This document shows positions 8,017 to 15,080 of a stretch of 45,063 bases of DNA, in pieces. Under the pieces are notes generated by a model. The model worked only from the letters and a program-made list of their open reading frames with translations. It was not told the origin of the DNA and searched no databases. Position 1 is the first letter of the stretch, and the number at the start of each line of letters is the position of its first letter. The translations under genes were made by a program, and so were the position numbers. The stretch is from positions 1-45,063 of the forward strand of contig CACWHY010000016.1 in the NCBI GenBank assembly GCA_902760805.1. The letters are read 5' to 3'. Origin of the DNA: Ruminococcus flavefaciens. GTDB lineage: Bacteria > Bacillota > Clostridia > Oscillospirales > Ruminococcaceae.

Positions 8017-9940
8017 ACTCGTCAAGCTCGATCATGAGCTCGAAATTCTCGTCTATCTTCTGTTTCAGAGCATCTATCTCCCCGCACTTTTGATTCATCA
8101 GCTCGTAGTCGGAATAGACCTCCTCACGGCCGATCTCCTCGGTGAGTGCGTCGATCTGTGCCTGCATCTCGTCGATCTCCTTCTCCAAACGGCGCATCTC
8201 GTTCTTCCGGGCAGCGTCAGCACTTCTCTGCTGCTTGCTCCTGTAGGCTCGGACGTTTTTCTCCTTGGCAGCCTCAGCGGCCTTGGCGGTCTTCTCCGCA
8301 TCGGCGATACGCTTCTCCTCTGCCTGCTCCTCACGAAGCACATCAAGATACTTCTCGAAACTGTACTCATGGACTCTGTAGCCGCCCTCGGTGAGCTCGA
8401 TCAGCCTGTCAGCGATCCTGCTCAGCAGATAGCGGTCGTGGGAAACGAAGATCACCGTACCGGTGTACTCCTCCAGTGCCTGCTCGATAGCCTCCTTTGA
8501 GCTCAGATCCAGGTGGTTAGTGGGCTCGTCCAGGATCAGCACATTGCCGTGCTCCTGCATCATTATGGCGAAGCACAGCTTTGCCCGCTCGCCTCCCGAG
8601 ATCACTCCGACCTCCTTGAAAACGTTCTCGCCGGTGATCCTTACCTGCGCCAGAAGGTTTCGCACCTCCAGGTCAGAAAGGGAGGGATAGCGGCTGTGGA
8701 GCTCCTCCATCACCGTCAGCGCTCGGTTGAGATTATTGCTTTCCTGCTCGAAATATGAGATCTTGATGTTGCTGTTCCAGCGCACCGTTCCCTTGTGAGG
8801 GAGCTGCTCCTGGATAATGCGCAGGAGGGTGGATTTTCCGATACCGTTGTCGCCGATGATGCCGATCTTGTCACCTCTGCGCACCTCGAAGCTCAGGTCG
8901 TCGATGAGAGTTTTCCGCTGAGCGCCGCTGCCCACGGAGATGTCGATGTCCTTCACCTTCAGCACGTCCAGAGGCGGCTCCACACCGTAGGTGAAGACGA
9001 TCTTAGCGTGGCGGTCATCGTGTATCGGCTTTTCGATGCGGTCCATTTTTTCCAGCTGACGGCGGCGGCTCTGAGCCATTTTCGTGGTGGAGGCTCTTAC
9101 CAGATTTCGTGCAACGTAGTCCTCCATTTTCGCTATCTGCTTCTGCTGGAGCTCATACTCCTTCTCACGGCGAGCGGTGTTCTCCTCACGCTGGCGGACA
9201 AAAGCGGTGTAGTTTCCACGGTAGCGTGTGAGGGTTCCCCGTTCGATCTCGCAAATGGAGGTGCAGAGCCTGTCCAGGAAAAAGCGGTCATGGGAAACGA
9301 TCAGGATAGCTCCCCGGTAGCTGCGCAGGTAGTCCTCCAGCCACATGATCGTTTTGAAATCCAGGTGGTTGGTGGGCTCGTCCAGGATCAGCAGGTTTGG
9401 CTCTTCAAGGAGCAGCCTTGCGATATTCAGGCGGGTCTTCTCGCCGCCGCTGAAGCCGGAAACAGTTCGTCCCAGCTCCTCCTCTGAGAAGCCCATACCG
9501 CTGAGCACCATTCGGATCTTCACATCGGTGTTATAGCCGTCGTTGGCCTCGATCCATGAGGAGAGCTGCTGATACTCGTCGGCGGAGGAATTATCCCCGG
9601 CCTCGATCTCGGCCTCGATCTCACGAAGGCGCTCGATGCCCCGGAGGATCGGAGCAAAAACGCTGCGCATCTCCTGGATGACGGTGTTCTCGGTATTAAG
9701 GCCGCCCATTTGTTCAAGGTAGCCGATAGTTGTCTTGGCGGCAAGTGAGATGATGCCGTCCTTTTCGGTAAAGCGGTCGGGCTCCACGGAGCCTGTAAGG
9801 ATCTTCAGCAGTGTGGACTTACCGCAGCCGTTGTTTCCCACAAGACCGATCTTGTCGCTCTCGTCAATTGAAAGGGAAACATTGCACAGCACCTGAGTGC
9901 CGTTATAGAATTTATTGATATTAGTAAGGCTTGCAAGCAT
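8015..9940 (-). CDS. ABC-F family ATPase (YdiF-like)
   Basis: A 641-residue soluble protein with two ABC domains and no membrane segment, as in the ABC-F translation factors that act in the ribosomal E site. First domain: Walker A GNNGCGKST (about 36-44), signature FSGGEKTRLNIA, Walker B LLILDEPTNHLD. Then the interdomain linker with YRGNYTAFVRQREE and RASTTKMAQSRRRQ, the arm that reaches P-site tRNA. Second domain: GDNGIGKST, ISGGERAKL, VLILDEPTNHLD. A C-terminal charged coiled coil (about 545-641) matches YdiF/Uup-type members in length. Ribosome binding site AAGGAA. This is more likely a housekeeping translation factor than an antibiotic-protection protein, but that cannot be settled by reading. 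The RNA at 10013-10392 lies immediately upstream on the same strand. Confidence 0.95.
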   Translation of the reverse strand: MLASLTNINKFYNGTQVLCNVSLSIDESDKIGLVGNNGCGKSTLLKILTGSVEPDRFTEKDGIISLAAKTTIGYLEQMGGLNTENTVIQEMRSVFAPILRGIERLREIEAEIEAGDNSSADEYQQLSSWIEANDGYNTDVKIRMVLSGMGFSEEELGRTVSGFSGGEKTRLNIARLLLEEPNLLILDEPTNHLDFKTIMWLEDYLRSYRGAILIVSHDRFFLDRLCTSICEIERGTLTRYRGNYTAFVRQREENTARREKEYELQQKQIAKMEDYVARNLVRASTTKMAQSRRRQLEKMDRIEKPIHDDRHAKIVFTYGVEPPLDVLKVKDIDISVGSGAQRKTLIDDLSFEVRRGDKIGIIGDNGIGKSTLLRIIQEQLPHKGTVRWNSNIKISYFEQESNNLNRALTVMEELHSRYPSLSDLEVRNLLAQVRITGENVFKEVGVISGGERAKLCFAIMMQEHGNVLILDEPTNHLDLSSKEAIEQALEEYTGTVIFVSHDRYLLSRIADRLIELTEGGYRVHEYSFEKYLDVLREEQAEEKRIADAEKTAKAAEAAKEKNVRAYRSKQQRSADAARKNEMRRLEKEIDEMQAQIDALTEEIGREEVYSDYELMNQKCGEIDALKQKIDENFELMIELDE

Positions 9941-9970
9941 AGGATCTTCCTTTTCAGTAGAGATAGTTCT

Positions 9971-9999
9971 ATTTTACCACAGTTTAGGAGAAATTGCAA
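9971..9999 (-). promoter_or_regulatory. Promoter for the ABC-F gene
   Basis: Minus strand TTGCAA (9999-9994), 17-bp spacer, TAAAAT (9976-9971) preceded by TGG. It lies just past the terminator of the upstream RNA, so the ABC-F gene can be transcribed independently. Confidence 0.7.
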
Positions 10000-10012
10000 C
10001 CATACAGCGCCG

Positions 10013-10392
10013 CAAAAAAAGAGCTCCCCGGGAAGGAGAGCTCTTCTGCCTAAGTGAAAAATGAACACGGTAACGTTCCGGCGCAGCAAATAAGAGAGGG
10101 TATCTGCATCGGAAGCGTTTTTTGGGTATCGCCGGAGCAGCTGCCTAATTCTGCTCCGGTATCTGAAGGGCAGGCTGCCTGACCTGCTCAGTGTAGATAA
10201 GTGTGCCGCTGGTCAGCTATGGCGGTCATCCTCCTGCCTAATGGAGTAGAGCCGCCGGCTTGCTTCTGCTTGAGAGGGAGGGTAGCGAAAGCCATGCCTT
10301 TGCTTTCCTGCGGAACCACCTGTTCCGGCGTGTCCTGTTATTGCCCGCCGGATCAAGGTCAGATCCCCTAGACCCATTCACATTTTTTCTAC
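10013..10392 (-). ncRNA. Candidate structured RNA (~380 nt), family not recognised
   Basis: This non-coding stretch has a minus-strand promoter (10400-10427) and ends in a minus-strand terminator with a T7 run (10014-10045), giving a transcript of about 380 nt. It is dense in hairpins (plus-strand positions): 10350-10366, 10327-10349, 10311-10327, 10287-10307, 10221-10256, 10163-10191 and 10132-10159. Read on the minus strand, the loops at 10293-10301, 10235-10242, 10175-10182 and 10141-10150 all expose AGGCA, and a fifth copy sits at 10047-10052 (part of AGGCAG). It lacks the tmRNA 5' GGTTTCGAC and tag, the RNase P GAGGAAAGTCC, and the SRP GGAAGGA core. It could be a stand-alone RNA or a long attenuator ahead of the ABC-F gene; stand-alone is favoured because that gene has its own promoter. 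Confidence 0.6.
10014..10045 (-). terminator. Terminator of the candidate RNA
   Basis: Minus strand AAGAGCTC, loop, GAGCTCTT, then T7 (plus A-run 10014-10020). It points away from the plus-strand regulator gene and ends the 10392-to-10013 transcript. Confidence 0.8.
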
Positions 10393-10399
10393 AATTACT

Positions 10400-10427
10400 A
10401 TTATACGGATTTTTTTGTAAAATACAA
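10400..10427 (-). promoter_or_regulatory. Promoter for the candidate RNA
   Basis: Minus strand TTGTAT (10427-10422), 16-bp spacer, consensus TATAAT (10405-10400). The -35 is only moderate. It is divergent from the AraC-type gene promoter at 10492-10520. Confidence 0.55.
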
Positions 10428-10457
10428 TGAATAATACTATCTATTTATAAAGATTTT

Positions 10458-10497
10458 TTGCAAGATTGAATAAGAAATATTCAAAATCATCTTGCAA
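10458..10497. promoter_or_regulatory. Nested palindrome overlapping the -35 of the regulator gene (operator candidate)
   Basis: The outer arms TTGCAAGAT (10458-10466) and ATCTTGCAA (10489-10497) are perfect inverted repeats. Inside them TTGAATA (10466-10472) and TATTCAA (10478-10484) form a second one, with centres offset by 2.5 bp. The right outer arm contains the TTGCAA -35 box itself. This is a plausible autoregulatory site for the AraC/LacI-type protein encoded next. Confidence 0.6.
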
Positions 10498-10520
10498 TTC
10501 GTAGTAAAGTATGATAGAAT
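10492..10520 (+). promoter_or_regulatory. Promoter for the fusion regulator gene
   Basis: TTGCAA (10492-10497), 17-bp spacer, TAGAAT (10515-10520). The leader to the ATG at 10616 is roughly 90 nt. Confidence 0.7.
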
Positions 10521-10615
10521 ATTACATATAGAGGAAAATTACCCGTGTACAATAATATCCAGCGTCCGTTTTTTCGGGAAATAATGGGGTGGACGCTGCA
10601 AAAAGGAGGCGTTAT

Positions 10616-12814
10616 ATGTCCAGGCTGCTGATAGGCGTCATCATAACCGACTGCCACATCGACTTTCAGGAGGAGATCCTCAGAGGCATCATCTCACAGT
10701 CATTCAAAAGCAACTGTGACACCGCTATCATTGCGCCATTCCACAATTTTTCCTTCAAAACAGACCATAAGGAGAACGAAAGGCGTATTTTCAACCTGAT
10801 ACTCTCAGACAAATTTGACGGATTTTTATACGACAGAGCCACCTTCTACGACGAGGAGATCAAAAAGTACATCGACTCTCTCCTGACCCGCTCAGGAAAG
10901 CCCGTTATGCTGCTAGACTCCGCCAACCACAAGAGCTTCGAGACCGCCACTATCGACGACAGCGAGGCCTTTGAAACTATCACCGACCACCTTATCGAGG
11001 TCCACGGACATACCCGTATCTGCTGTCTTACCGGCCCCAAGGGCACCTTCGTTGCGGAGGAGCGCTTGAAGGGCTTCAAGAACTCCATGCGCAAGCACGG
11101 CCTGTACTACGACAGGAACTGCGTCCGCTACGGAGATTTCTGGAAGGACAGCGCCCGTGAAATGGCCGACGACATAATCTCCGGCAATATCGAGCGCCCG
11201 GAGGCCGTGGTCTGCGGAAACGACGTCATGGCCGTCACCCTCACTGCCGCTCTCATGGCTGGGGGCATAAAGGTGCCGGAGGACATAGCTGTTACCGGCT
11301 ACGATGCTTCCATGGACGGCTACCGCAGCGTGCCTTCCATCACAAGCTACTCACGGCCGAATTTCCAGCTTGGCGCAGAGGCCTTCCGCCGGCTCTACCG
11401 CATAATCACAGGCAAGATCTGCAACAAGGTGCCTAACGAGTACGGAAAGCTCCGCCTGGGAAGGAGCTGCGGCTGCTCAGACGACCCAAAGCTCCGCCAC
11501 GACATCGTTCGCAAGGAGAACATCAACCAGCGCTTTGAGTCGGATATGCTCTACGGCGATATGCTCTTCGACATCACAAATGCCGATAATCCCGAGGATT
11601 TCGCCGAAAAGATCGACCACTACACCTACCTTCTGTACAAGATGAGCCACCTGTTCATCTGTCTTTCCAGAAAGTATATCGAGTCTCCTCAAAACAACTT
11701 CGGCGACGTCCTCACCTTCAATCCCGGCGACGAGATGAAGATGATCATTTCCAAGAATTCCGTCAGCCGTGAGCCTGCTTCTGAGGAATACTTCAGCTCA
11801 AACGAGCTGCTGCCCATTTTCAGCCAGGAGAGAGGCTTCCCTGTGGCTTACTACATCTCTCCCCTGCACTACAACAACAATTTCTTCGGATACTGCGCCG
11901 TTTCCTACGGCAAGGAGCCCCTGAGCTTCTCCTCGCTTTACCTGAAATGGATCAACTATGTCAACGTTGCCCTTGAGCAGGTGAGGATCAAGGCCATGAT
12001 GAACAAGACTATCTTCGACACCAACCGTGTGCTCCTCTACGACGAGTACACCGGTCTTCTCAACCGCAACGGCCTTGTCCGGGAGGTGGCTGTTTCGGCT
12101 TCTGTCCCGGTTGACTGTATCCGCATCCAGCTCACAGGCCTGTCGAAAATGTACTATCAGAGCGGTGAGGAGCAGTGCCGGAAGATCGGATCTGCATTTG
12201 CAAGAGCTGTAAGGGACTGCCTCCACGACAGAGAGCTCTGCGGCGTGTGGTCCATGAACACAATGTGCGTCATAACCTTCACTCCAGACCGTGCGGAGGA
12301 GTTTTTCCTTGCACTCAGCGAGAGAGTCCGTGAGAGCCAGTTCAGCGGCGAGGACAACTGCAACATCGACTTCACTGTGGGACAGTATACCTTCCCCGAC
12401 CTGCGTGAGCCGGATCTGCCGGACGCTGTCCACAAGGCCGCCGTCAACCGGATCTACTCCTACAGCCTCTCTGAGCACAACGCAAATCCTCAATTCGAGA
12501 AGCTGTGCTTGCTCCGGAACAAGATCATGAAAAACCCGGAGGAGCCCTGGAACATCAGCGAGATCGCCGACCAGCTCTACCTTAGCAAGAGCTATCTGCA
12601 AAAGATCTATAAGACCTATTTCGGCAAGAGCATCATTGAGGAGATGATCCAGTTCCGCATAGATAAGGCCAAGGCGCTGCTCTCCGGCACAGACCGCACA
12701 GTTACCGATATTTCCAGGGAGTGCGGCTATTCGTCCTACAACTACTTCGTAAGGCAGTTCAAGTCGGCGGAGGGAGTTTCGCCCTCTGAGTACCGCACAT
12801 CCTGCAAGACGTGA
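10616..12814 (+). CDS. Fusion regulator: LacI-type sensor, degenerate GGDEF-like domain, AraC HTH
   Basis: About 732 residues; the start at 10616 follows AAGGAGG. Residues 1-280 resemble a LacI/GalR periplasmic-binding-like sensor without its own HTH: a LIGVIITDCHIDFQEEILRGI opening, SDKFDGFLYD, EVHGHTRICCLTGP and VPEDIAVTGYDAS. A cysteine-containing linker (GRSCGCSDDP) and a middle region of unknown fold follow. Residues ~495-630 look like a diguanylate-cyclase fold (YDEYTGLLNRNGL) but lack a GGDEF active-site motif, so are presumably non-catalytic. The last ~100 residues are an AraC HTH pair (ISEIADQLYLSKSYLQKIYK and VTDISRECGYSSYNYFVRQF). It is probably a sugar-responsive transcription factor; ligand and targets are unknown. 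A palindrome over its own -35 suggests autoregulation. Confidence 0.88.
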   Translation: MSRLLIGVIITDCHIDFQEEILRGIISQSFKSNCDTAIIAPFHNFSFKTDHKENERRIFNLILSDKFDGFLYDRATFYDEEIKKYIDSLLTRSGKPVMLLDSANHKSFETATIDDSEAFETITDHLIEVHGHTRICCLTGPKGTFVAEERLKGFKNSMRKHGLYYDRNCVRYGDFWKDSAREMADDIISGNIERPEAVVCGNDVMAVTLTAALMAGGIKVPEDIAVTGYDASMDGYRSVPSITSYSRPNFQLGAEAFRRLYRIITGKICNKVPNEYGKLRLGRSCGCSDDPKLRHDIVRKENINQRFESDMLYGDMLFDITNADNPEDFAEKIDHYTYLLYKMSHLFICLSRKYIESPQNNFGDVLTFNPGDEMKMIISKNSVSREPASEEYFSSNELLPIFSQERGFPVAYYISPLHYNNNFFGYCAVSYGKEPLSFSSLYLKWINYVNVALEQVRIKAMMNKTIFDTNRVLLYDEYTGLLNRNGLVREVAVSASVPVDCIRIQLTGLSKMYYQSGEEQCRKIGSAFARAVRDCLHDRELCGVWSMNTMCVITFTPDRAEEFFLALSERVRESQFSGEDNCNIDFTVGQYTFPDLREPDLPDAVHKAAVNRIYSYSLSEHNANPQFEKLCLLRNKIMKNPEEPWNISEIADQLYLSKSYLQKIYKTYFGKSIIEEMIQFRIDKAKALLSGTDRTVTDISRECGYSSYNYFVRQFKSAEGVSPSEYRTSCKT

Positions 12815-12885
12815 GCTGTCTATATTTCGACGAACATCAGCTGTTCTTGCCATTTTGACAACGTGCCAGCAAAATAATGGCGATC

Positions 12886-12936
12886 GCGGGGTGCAGGGAG
12901 CCGCTCGCTCCCTGCCGGTGTCCAGAGGCAGAGCCT
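12886..12936 (+). repeat. 51-bp dispersed repeat, copy 1
   Basis: Matches the reverse complement of 38505-38555 at 50 of 51 positions. It contains a GCAGGGAGC/GCTCCCTGC hairpin and half of a CAGAGGC hairpin. It lies downstream of a stop codon, outside genes. Confidence 0.9.
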
Positions 12937-13001
12937 TTGGTCGCTTTTCCCAGCTTACAAAGAAAAGCGAAACTATCGAAGGAGCTCCGCAAGGGGTGAA
13001 T

Positions 13002-13030
13002 GTCAAAATAGTCCGGTGGACTATTTTGAC
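13002..13030. repeat. Perfect 13-bp-arm palindrome, dispersed repeat unit with TCCGGYGGA core
   Basis: GTCAAAATAGTCC (13002-13014), spacer GGT, and GGACTATTTTGAC (13018-13030). A related unit occurs at 35751-35775; both are followed by a GC-rich hairpin with GGCGCC/GGGCGCC, so the two sites share a composite layout. Confidence 0.75.
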
Positions 13031-13126
13031 AGAGGGGGAGCCCTGCGATAGAGGGCGCCCCCTCCTACCGTTTCAAACTAAGGCGGTCTTGCCGCTCAGC
13101 GGCAACAAAAAAGTCAAACAGGCGTA

Positions 13127-13149
13127 ATGTCGAGGACGCTCTCTCCTAC
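13127..13149 (+). repeat. 23-bp dispersed repeat, copy 1
   Basis: Begins ATGTCGAGGACGCT and ends CTCCTAC. It matches 19077-19099 at 20 of 23 positions. Both copies sit just upstream of a bidirectional terminator between convergent genes. Confidence 0.6.
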
Positions 13150-13170
13150 ACACTGCCCACGATCCCACAT

Positions 13171-13201
13171 AAAAAAGAGACTGCCGGGGCAGTCTCTTTT
13201 T
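13171..13201. terminator. Bidirectional terminator between regulator and 181-residue membrane protein genes
   Basis: A-run, GAGACTGC (13177-13184), loop CGGG, GCAGTCTC (13189-13196), T-run. It serves convergent genes and belongs to the GACTGC/GCAGTC terminator group. Confidence 0.9.
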
Positions 13202-13746
13202 CATTCCAGTTCTTCGTCAGGGGCTTCTTCCGGCTCTTCTTCCTCCGGAGGGGCAAGCATTGCATCTCGCTCGCCCTCAAGTGTTTGGCTGAATATCATC
13301 AGCGAAAGAGTCATCAGTACGCAGCCTATGATGTATCCAGCAAAGCCCAAGAAGGAACTTCCTACTATCTGGATATTCGGCACGAGTTTGACTGCGAACA
13401 CCACCGCCATGAGTATGCGGTCCGCCCACAGAAGGCCTGTGATGAACTTCACCGACTGCTTCTTTACCGCAATGAGGGAAAGGACTCCGAAAATCACCAT
13501 GCACAGGGCGTTGAACAGGCATACCGTGCCGATCGCAAGGGCTCCGGCATATATGATGTTCGTCATCCCAGCCCGGAACAGCTCGAAAACTCCCAGTATG
13601 CCAAAGGACAGCAGCCCGGTGCTGACCTCCAGGTGATCGTCGATATAGCGGAGCTGTGTCAGGCGGTATATCCCCCAGCCGCCGATCAACGGCGCTAAAG
13701 CAAGGGAGACTATGCTCAGCAGCTTCAGCGTGACTCTTTTCCCCAT
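13201..13746 (-). CDS. Small membrane protein, 181 residues, unknown function
   Basis: Four hydrophobic segments (roughly residues 8-30, 43-63, 68-95 and 105-150) followed by an acidic tail rich in Glu and Pro (PPEEEEPEEAPDEELE). I do not recognise the family. Start: the ATG at 13746 has AAGGAGG six bases upstream; in-frame codons further upstream lie beyond that site. The gene has a consensus promoter embedded in a hairpin that also carries the ribosome binding site (see 13749-13794). It follows the alpha/beta hydrolase gene by 56 bp on the same strand, and its stop codon abuts a bidirectional terminator. Confidence 0.8.
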   Translation of the reverse strand: MGKRVTLKLLSIVSLALAPLIGGWGIYRLTQLRYIDDHLEVSTGLLSFGILGVFELFRAGMTNIIYAGALAIGTVCLFNALCMVIFGVLSLIAVKKQSVKFITGLLWADRILMAVVFAVKLVPNIQIVGSSFLGFAGYIIGCVLMTLSLMIFSQTLEGERDAMLAPPEEEEPEEAPDEELE

Positions 13747-13748
13747 AT

Positions 13749-13794
13749 AAAGCCTCCTTCCGTTTTTTTCCATTTTACCACGGAAGGAGGCTTT
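13749..13794 (-). promoter_or_regulatory. 14-bp hairpin hiding the ribosome binding site of the 181-residue gene
   Basis: Plus-strand arms AAAGCCTCCTTCCG (13749-13762) and CGGAAGGAGGCTTT (13781-13794) pair perfectly with an 18-nt loop. On the minus strand the 3' arm contains AAGGAGG, six bases from the ATG at 13746. Read-through RNA from the hydrolase gene would hide this site. RNA started from the internal promoter (13772-13800) lacks the 5' arm and would leave it open. Confidence 0.7.
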
Positions 13795-13800
13795 TGTCAA
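13772..13800 (-). promoter_or_regulatory. Promoter for the 181-residue membrane protein gene
   Basis: Minus strand TTGACA (13800-13795), 17-bp spacer, TAAAAT (13777-13772) with TGG before it. The spacer coincides with the 5' arm of the hairpin at 13749-13794, and the -35 sits against the stop codon of the upstream gene. Confidence 0.8.
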
Positions 13801-13802
13801 TG

Positions 13803-14774
13803 TCAGCTATCCAGCTCTGAGATCAGCTTCTTTATATCCTTGCTTATCCTTTCATACTCGAAATCGTGGACGTAGTGTCCGCAGTCCAGCTTTATCAGCT
13901 TTCCGTTTTCGGAGGAGTCCACCATTGCCTGCATACCGCCGATCCAGAGCTCTTCTCCGCTGTAATCGGCAGATGCGTACATTATCATGGGGACTGTAGG
14001 CAGAGGCCTTGAGTTCAGCTCCTCCCTCAGGGCAAGCTCATTTTCAAGGCTGGCCTCTCTCATCATCGTGTCATTTGCAGTTATGCGACAGGTGATCTCG
14101 GTGAGTATCTTTTCCTCGCTGTCGGTCAGAGTGCCTGACATATCCAGGTTCCCAAGCCTGACCAGTCCGGTATATCTGAGCGCTCTGTTGGCAAATTTTG
14201 CAAACCCCATGATTTTATCATTGCTTCTGAGGGCCTCTTCGCTTTCGCAGTTGGGAGTACAGCAGTCAAGTCCCACTATTGCTTCTACCTCATCGGGGTA
14301 CTTCTGCGCCCAGAGTGTTGCCTCATGGCCGGAAAAAGAATGGGGACAAAGGATATACGGACCTTCAACGCCTGCCTTTTCAAGCGCTTCCCTGTCCTGT
14401 CGGAGTATCGTGTCAATATCACGCTCATCATCGATCTCATCACTGAAGCCGTAACCGAATTTTTCCACAACAGCTATCTTGTTCTCATCGGAAAGCCTGC
14501 TGTAAAGGGCCTTGAAATCAAGGATGGGTGAGGGCGTTCCCCAGCCGGAAAGGAAAACCAGAGTGTGGTCGCCCTCGCCTTCGGTGTAGATGCTCATATT
14601 GTGACCGTCTACCTCCACAAGCTGTCCCAGAGGAGTTTCGTAGAGCTCCTTGTTCTTCTTCAGCATTATCTGGTTGTAAATGGTCATAACGATCAGGAAT
14701 ACTGCTAAGATCGCCAGCAGCACCAGCAGTACCCTTCCTATTATCCTGAGGGGAGTTCTCTTTTTGATCTTCAT
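13803..14774 (-). CDS. Membrane-anchored alpha/beta hydrolase
   Basis: 323 residues. A basic N-terminus is followed by one hydrophobic segment (about 12-32), so the enzyme is probably anchored with its catalytic domain outside. The alpha/beta hydrolase fold is indicated by LVFLSGWGTPSP (oxyanion region), a nucleophile elbow PHSFSGHEA, YPDEVEAIVGLD and a C-terminal LDCGHYVHDFE with the catalytic His. The elbow reads H-S-F-S-G, where family members usually have G-x-S-x-G, so the two flanking glycines are changed. Start at 14774 is set by AAGGAGAA. It is last in the DUF2975/HTH operon, 70 bp after the HTH gene. Substrate unknown. Confidence 0.85.
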   Translation of the reverse strand: MKIKKRTPLRIIGRVLLVLLAILAVFLIVMTIYNQIMLKKNKELYETPLGQLVEVDGHNMSIYTEGEGDHTLVFLSGWGTPSPILDFKALYSRLSDENKIAVVEKFGYGFSDEIDDERDIDTILRQDREALEKAGVEGPYILCPHSFSGHEATLWAQKYPDEVEAIVGLDCCTPNCESEEALRSNDKIMGFAKFANRALRYTGLVRLGNLDMSGTLTDSEEKILTEITCRITANDTMMREASLENELALREELNSRPLPTVPMIMYASADYSGEELWIGGMQAMVDSSENGKLIKLDCGHYVHDFEYERISKDIKKLISELDS

Positions 14775-14844
14775 GGTAGTTCTCCTTATATCATATCGGG
14801 AATTTTTGGGGAGAGGCTCTGGTGAGCTCTCTCCCCTGTGTGTG

Positions 14845-15069
14845 TTATTCAGCCGGCTCGTCGTCGGAGTCCTCATACTCCATGATGTCACCTGGCTGGC
14901 AGCTCAGCGCCTTGCAGATAGCGTTGAGGGTGGAAAAGCGAATTGCGCTGACCTTTCCGGTCTTGAGCTTGGAAAGATTTACGTTGCTGACGCCTACACG
15001 GTCGCTGAGCTCGTTGAGGCTCATTTTGCGGTCAGCCATCACACGGTCAAGTCTAAGAATAATTGCCAT
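14845..15069 (-). CDS. YozG-type Cro/CI HTH regulator
   Basis: A 74-residue single-domain protein. MSLNELSDRVGVSNVNLSKLKTG is a Cro/CI helix-turn-helix, followed by STLNAICKALSCQPGDIMEY and an acidic tail. Small regulators of this type (HTH_26/YozG) characteristically sit beside DUF2975 membrane proteins, as yozG does with yoaS in Bacillus subtilis; here two DUF2975 genes precede it. GAGGTG serves as ribosome binding site. It probably represses its own operon through the TTATCG/CGATAA repeats upstream of the first gene (inference). Confidence 0.92.
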   Translation of the reverse strand: MAIILRLDRVMADRKMSLNELSDRVGVSNVNLSKLKTGKVSAIRFSTLNAICKALSCQPGDIMEYEDSDDEPAE

Positions 15070-15080
15070 GCTATCACCTC

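Larger units (their letters stand above)
12815..13200. other. Repeat-rich intergenic region after the fusion regulator
   Basis: About 385 bp with no supportable gene. It is packed with hairpins: the 51-bp dispersed repeat (12886-12936), a GCTTTTC/GAAAAGC pair near 12942-12967, the palindrome at 13002-13030, a GGGGgAGCCCT/AGGGCgCCCC hairpin around 13033-13062, and TTGCCGC-TCA-GCGGCAA near 13088-13105. A short repeat (13127-13149) and a bidirectional terminator follow. Confidence 0.7.

Noticed and set aside
7937-9487. Plus-strand frames antisense to the ABC-F gene
   Set aside because: The minus strand carries complete Walker and signature motifs in both domains; the antisense frames are shadows.
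10222-10372. A roughly 49-codon minus-strand open frame inside the RNA at 10013-10392
   Set aside because: It has no ribosome binding site, overlaps strong hairpins and reads as an Arg/Ser/Gly-rich sequence typical of chance frames in GC-rich DNA.
10013-10392. Identification of the RNA as tmRNA because GCTGCCTAA on the plus strand looks like the end of a proteolysis tag
   Set aside because: No tRNA-like ends, no GGTTTCGAC near a 5' end, and the promoter and terminator point to the other strand.
11798-13006. 402-codon minus-strand frame antisense to the fusion regulator
   Set aside because: The plus strand encodes recognisable domains; this frame also crosses dispersed repeats.
12855-13127. 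Possible 90-residue plus-strand gene in the repeat region
   Set aside because: Its sequence is the translation of hairpin repeats, with no ribosome binding site.
13749-13794. Hairpin as terminator of the alpha/beta hydrolase gene
   Set aside because: On the minus strand it is followed by ATATGG, not a T-run; ribosome-site hiding explains it better.
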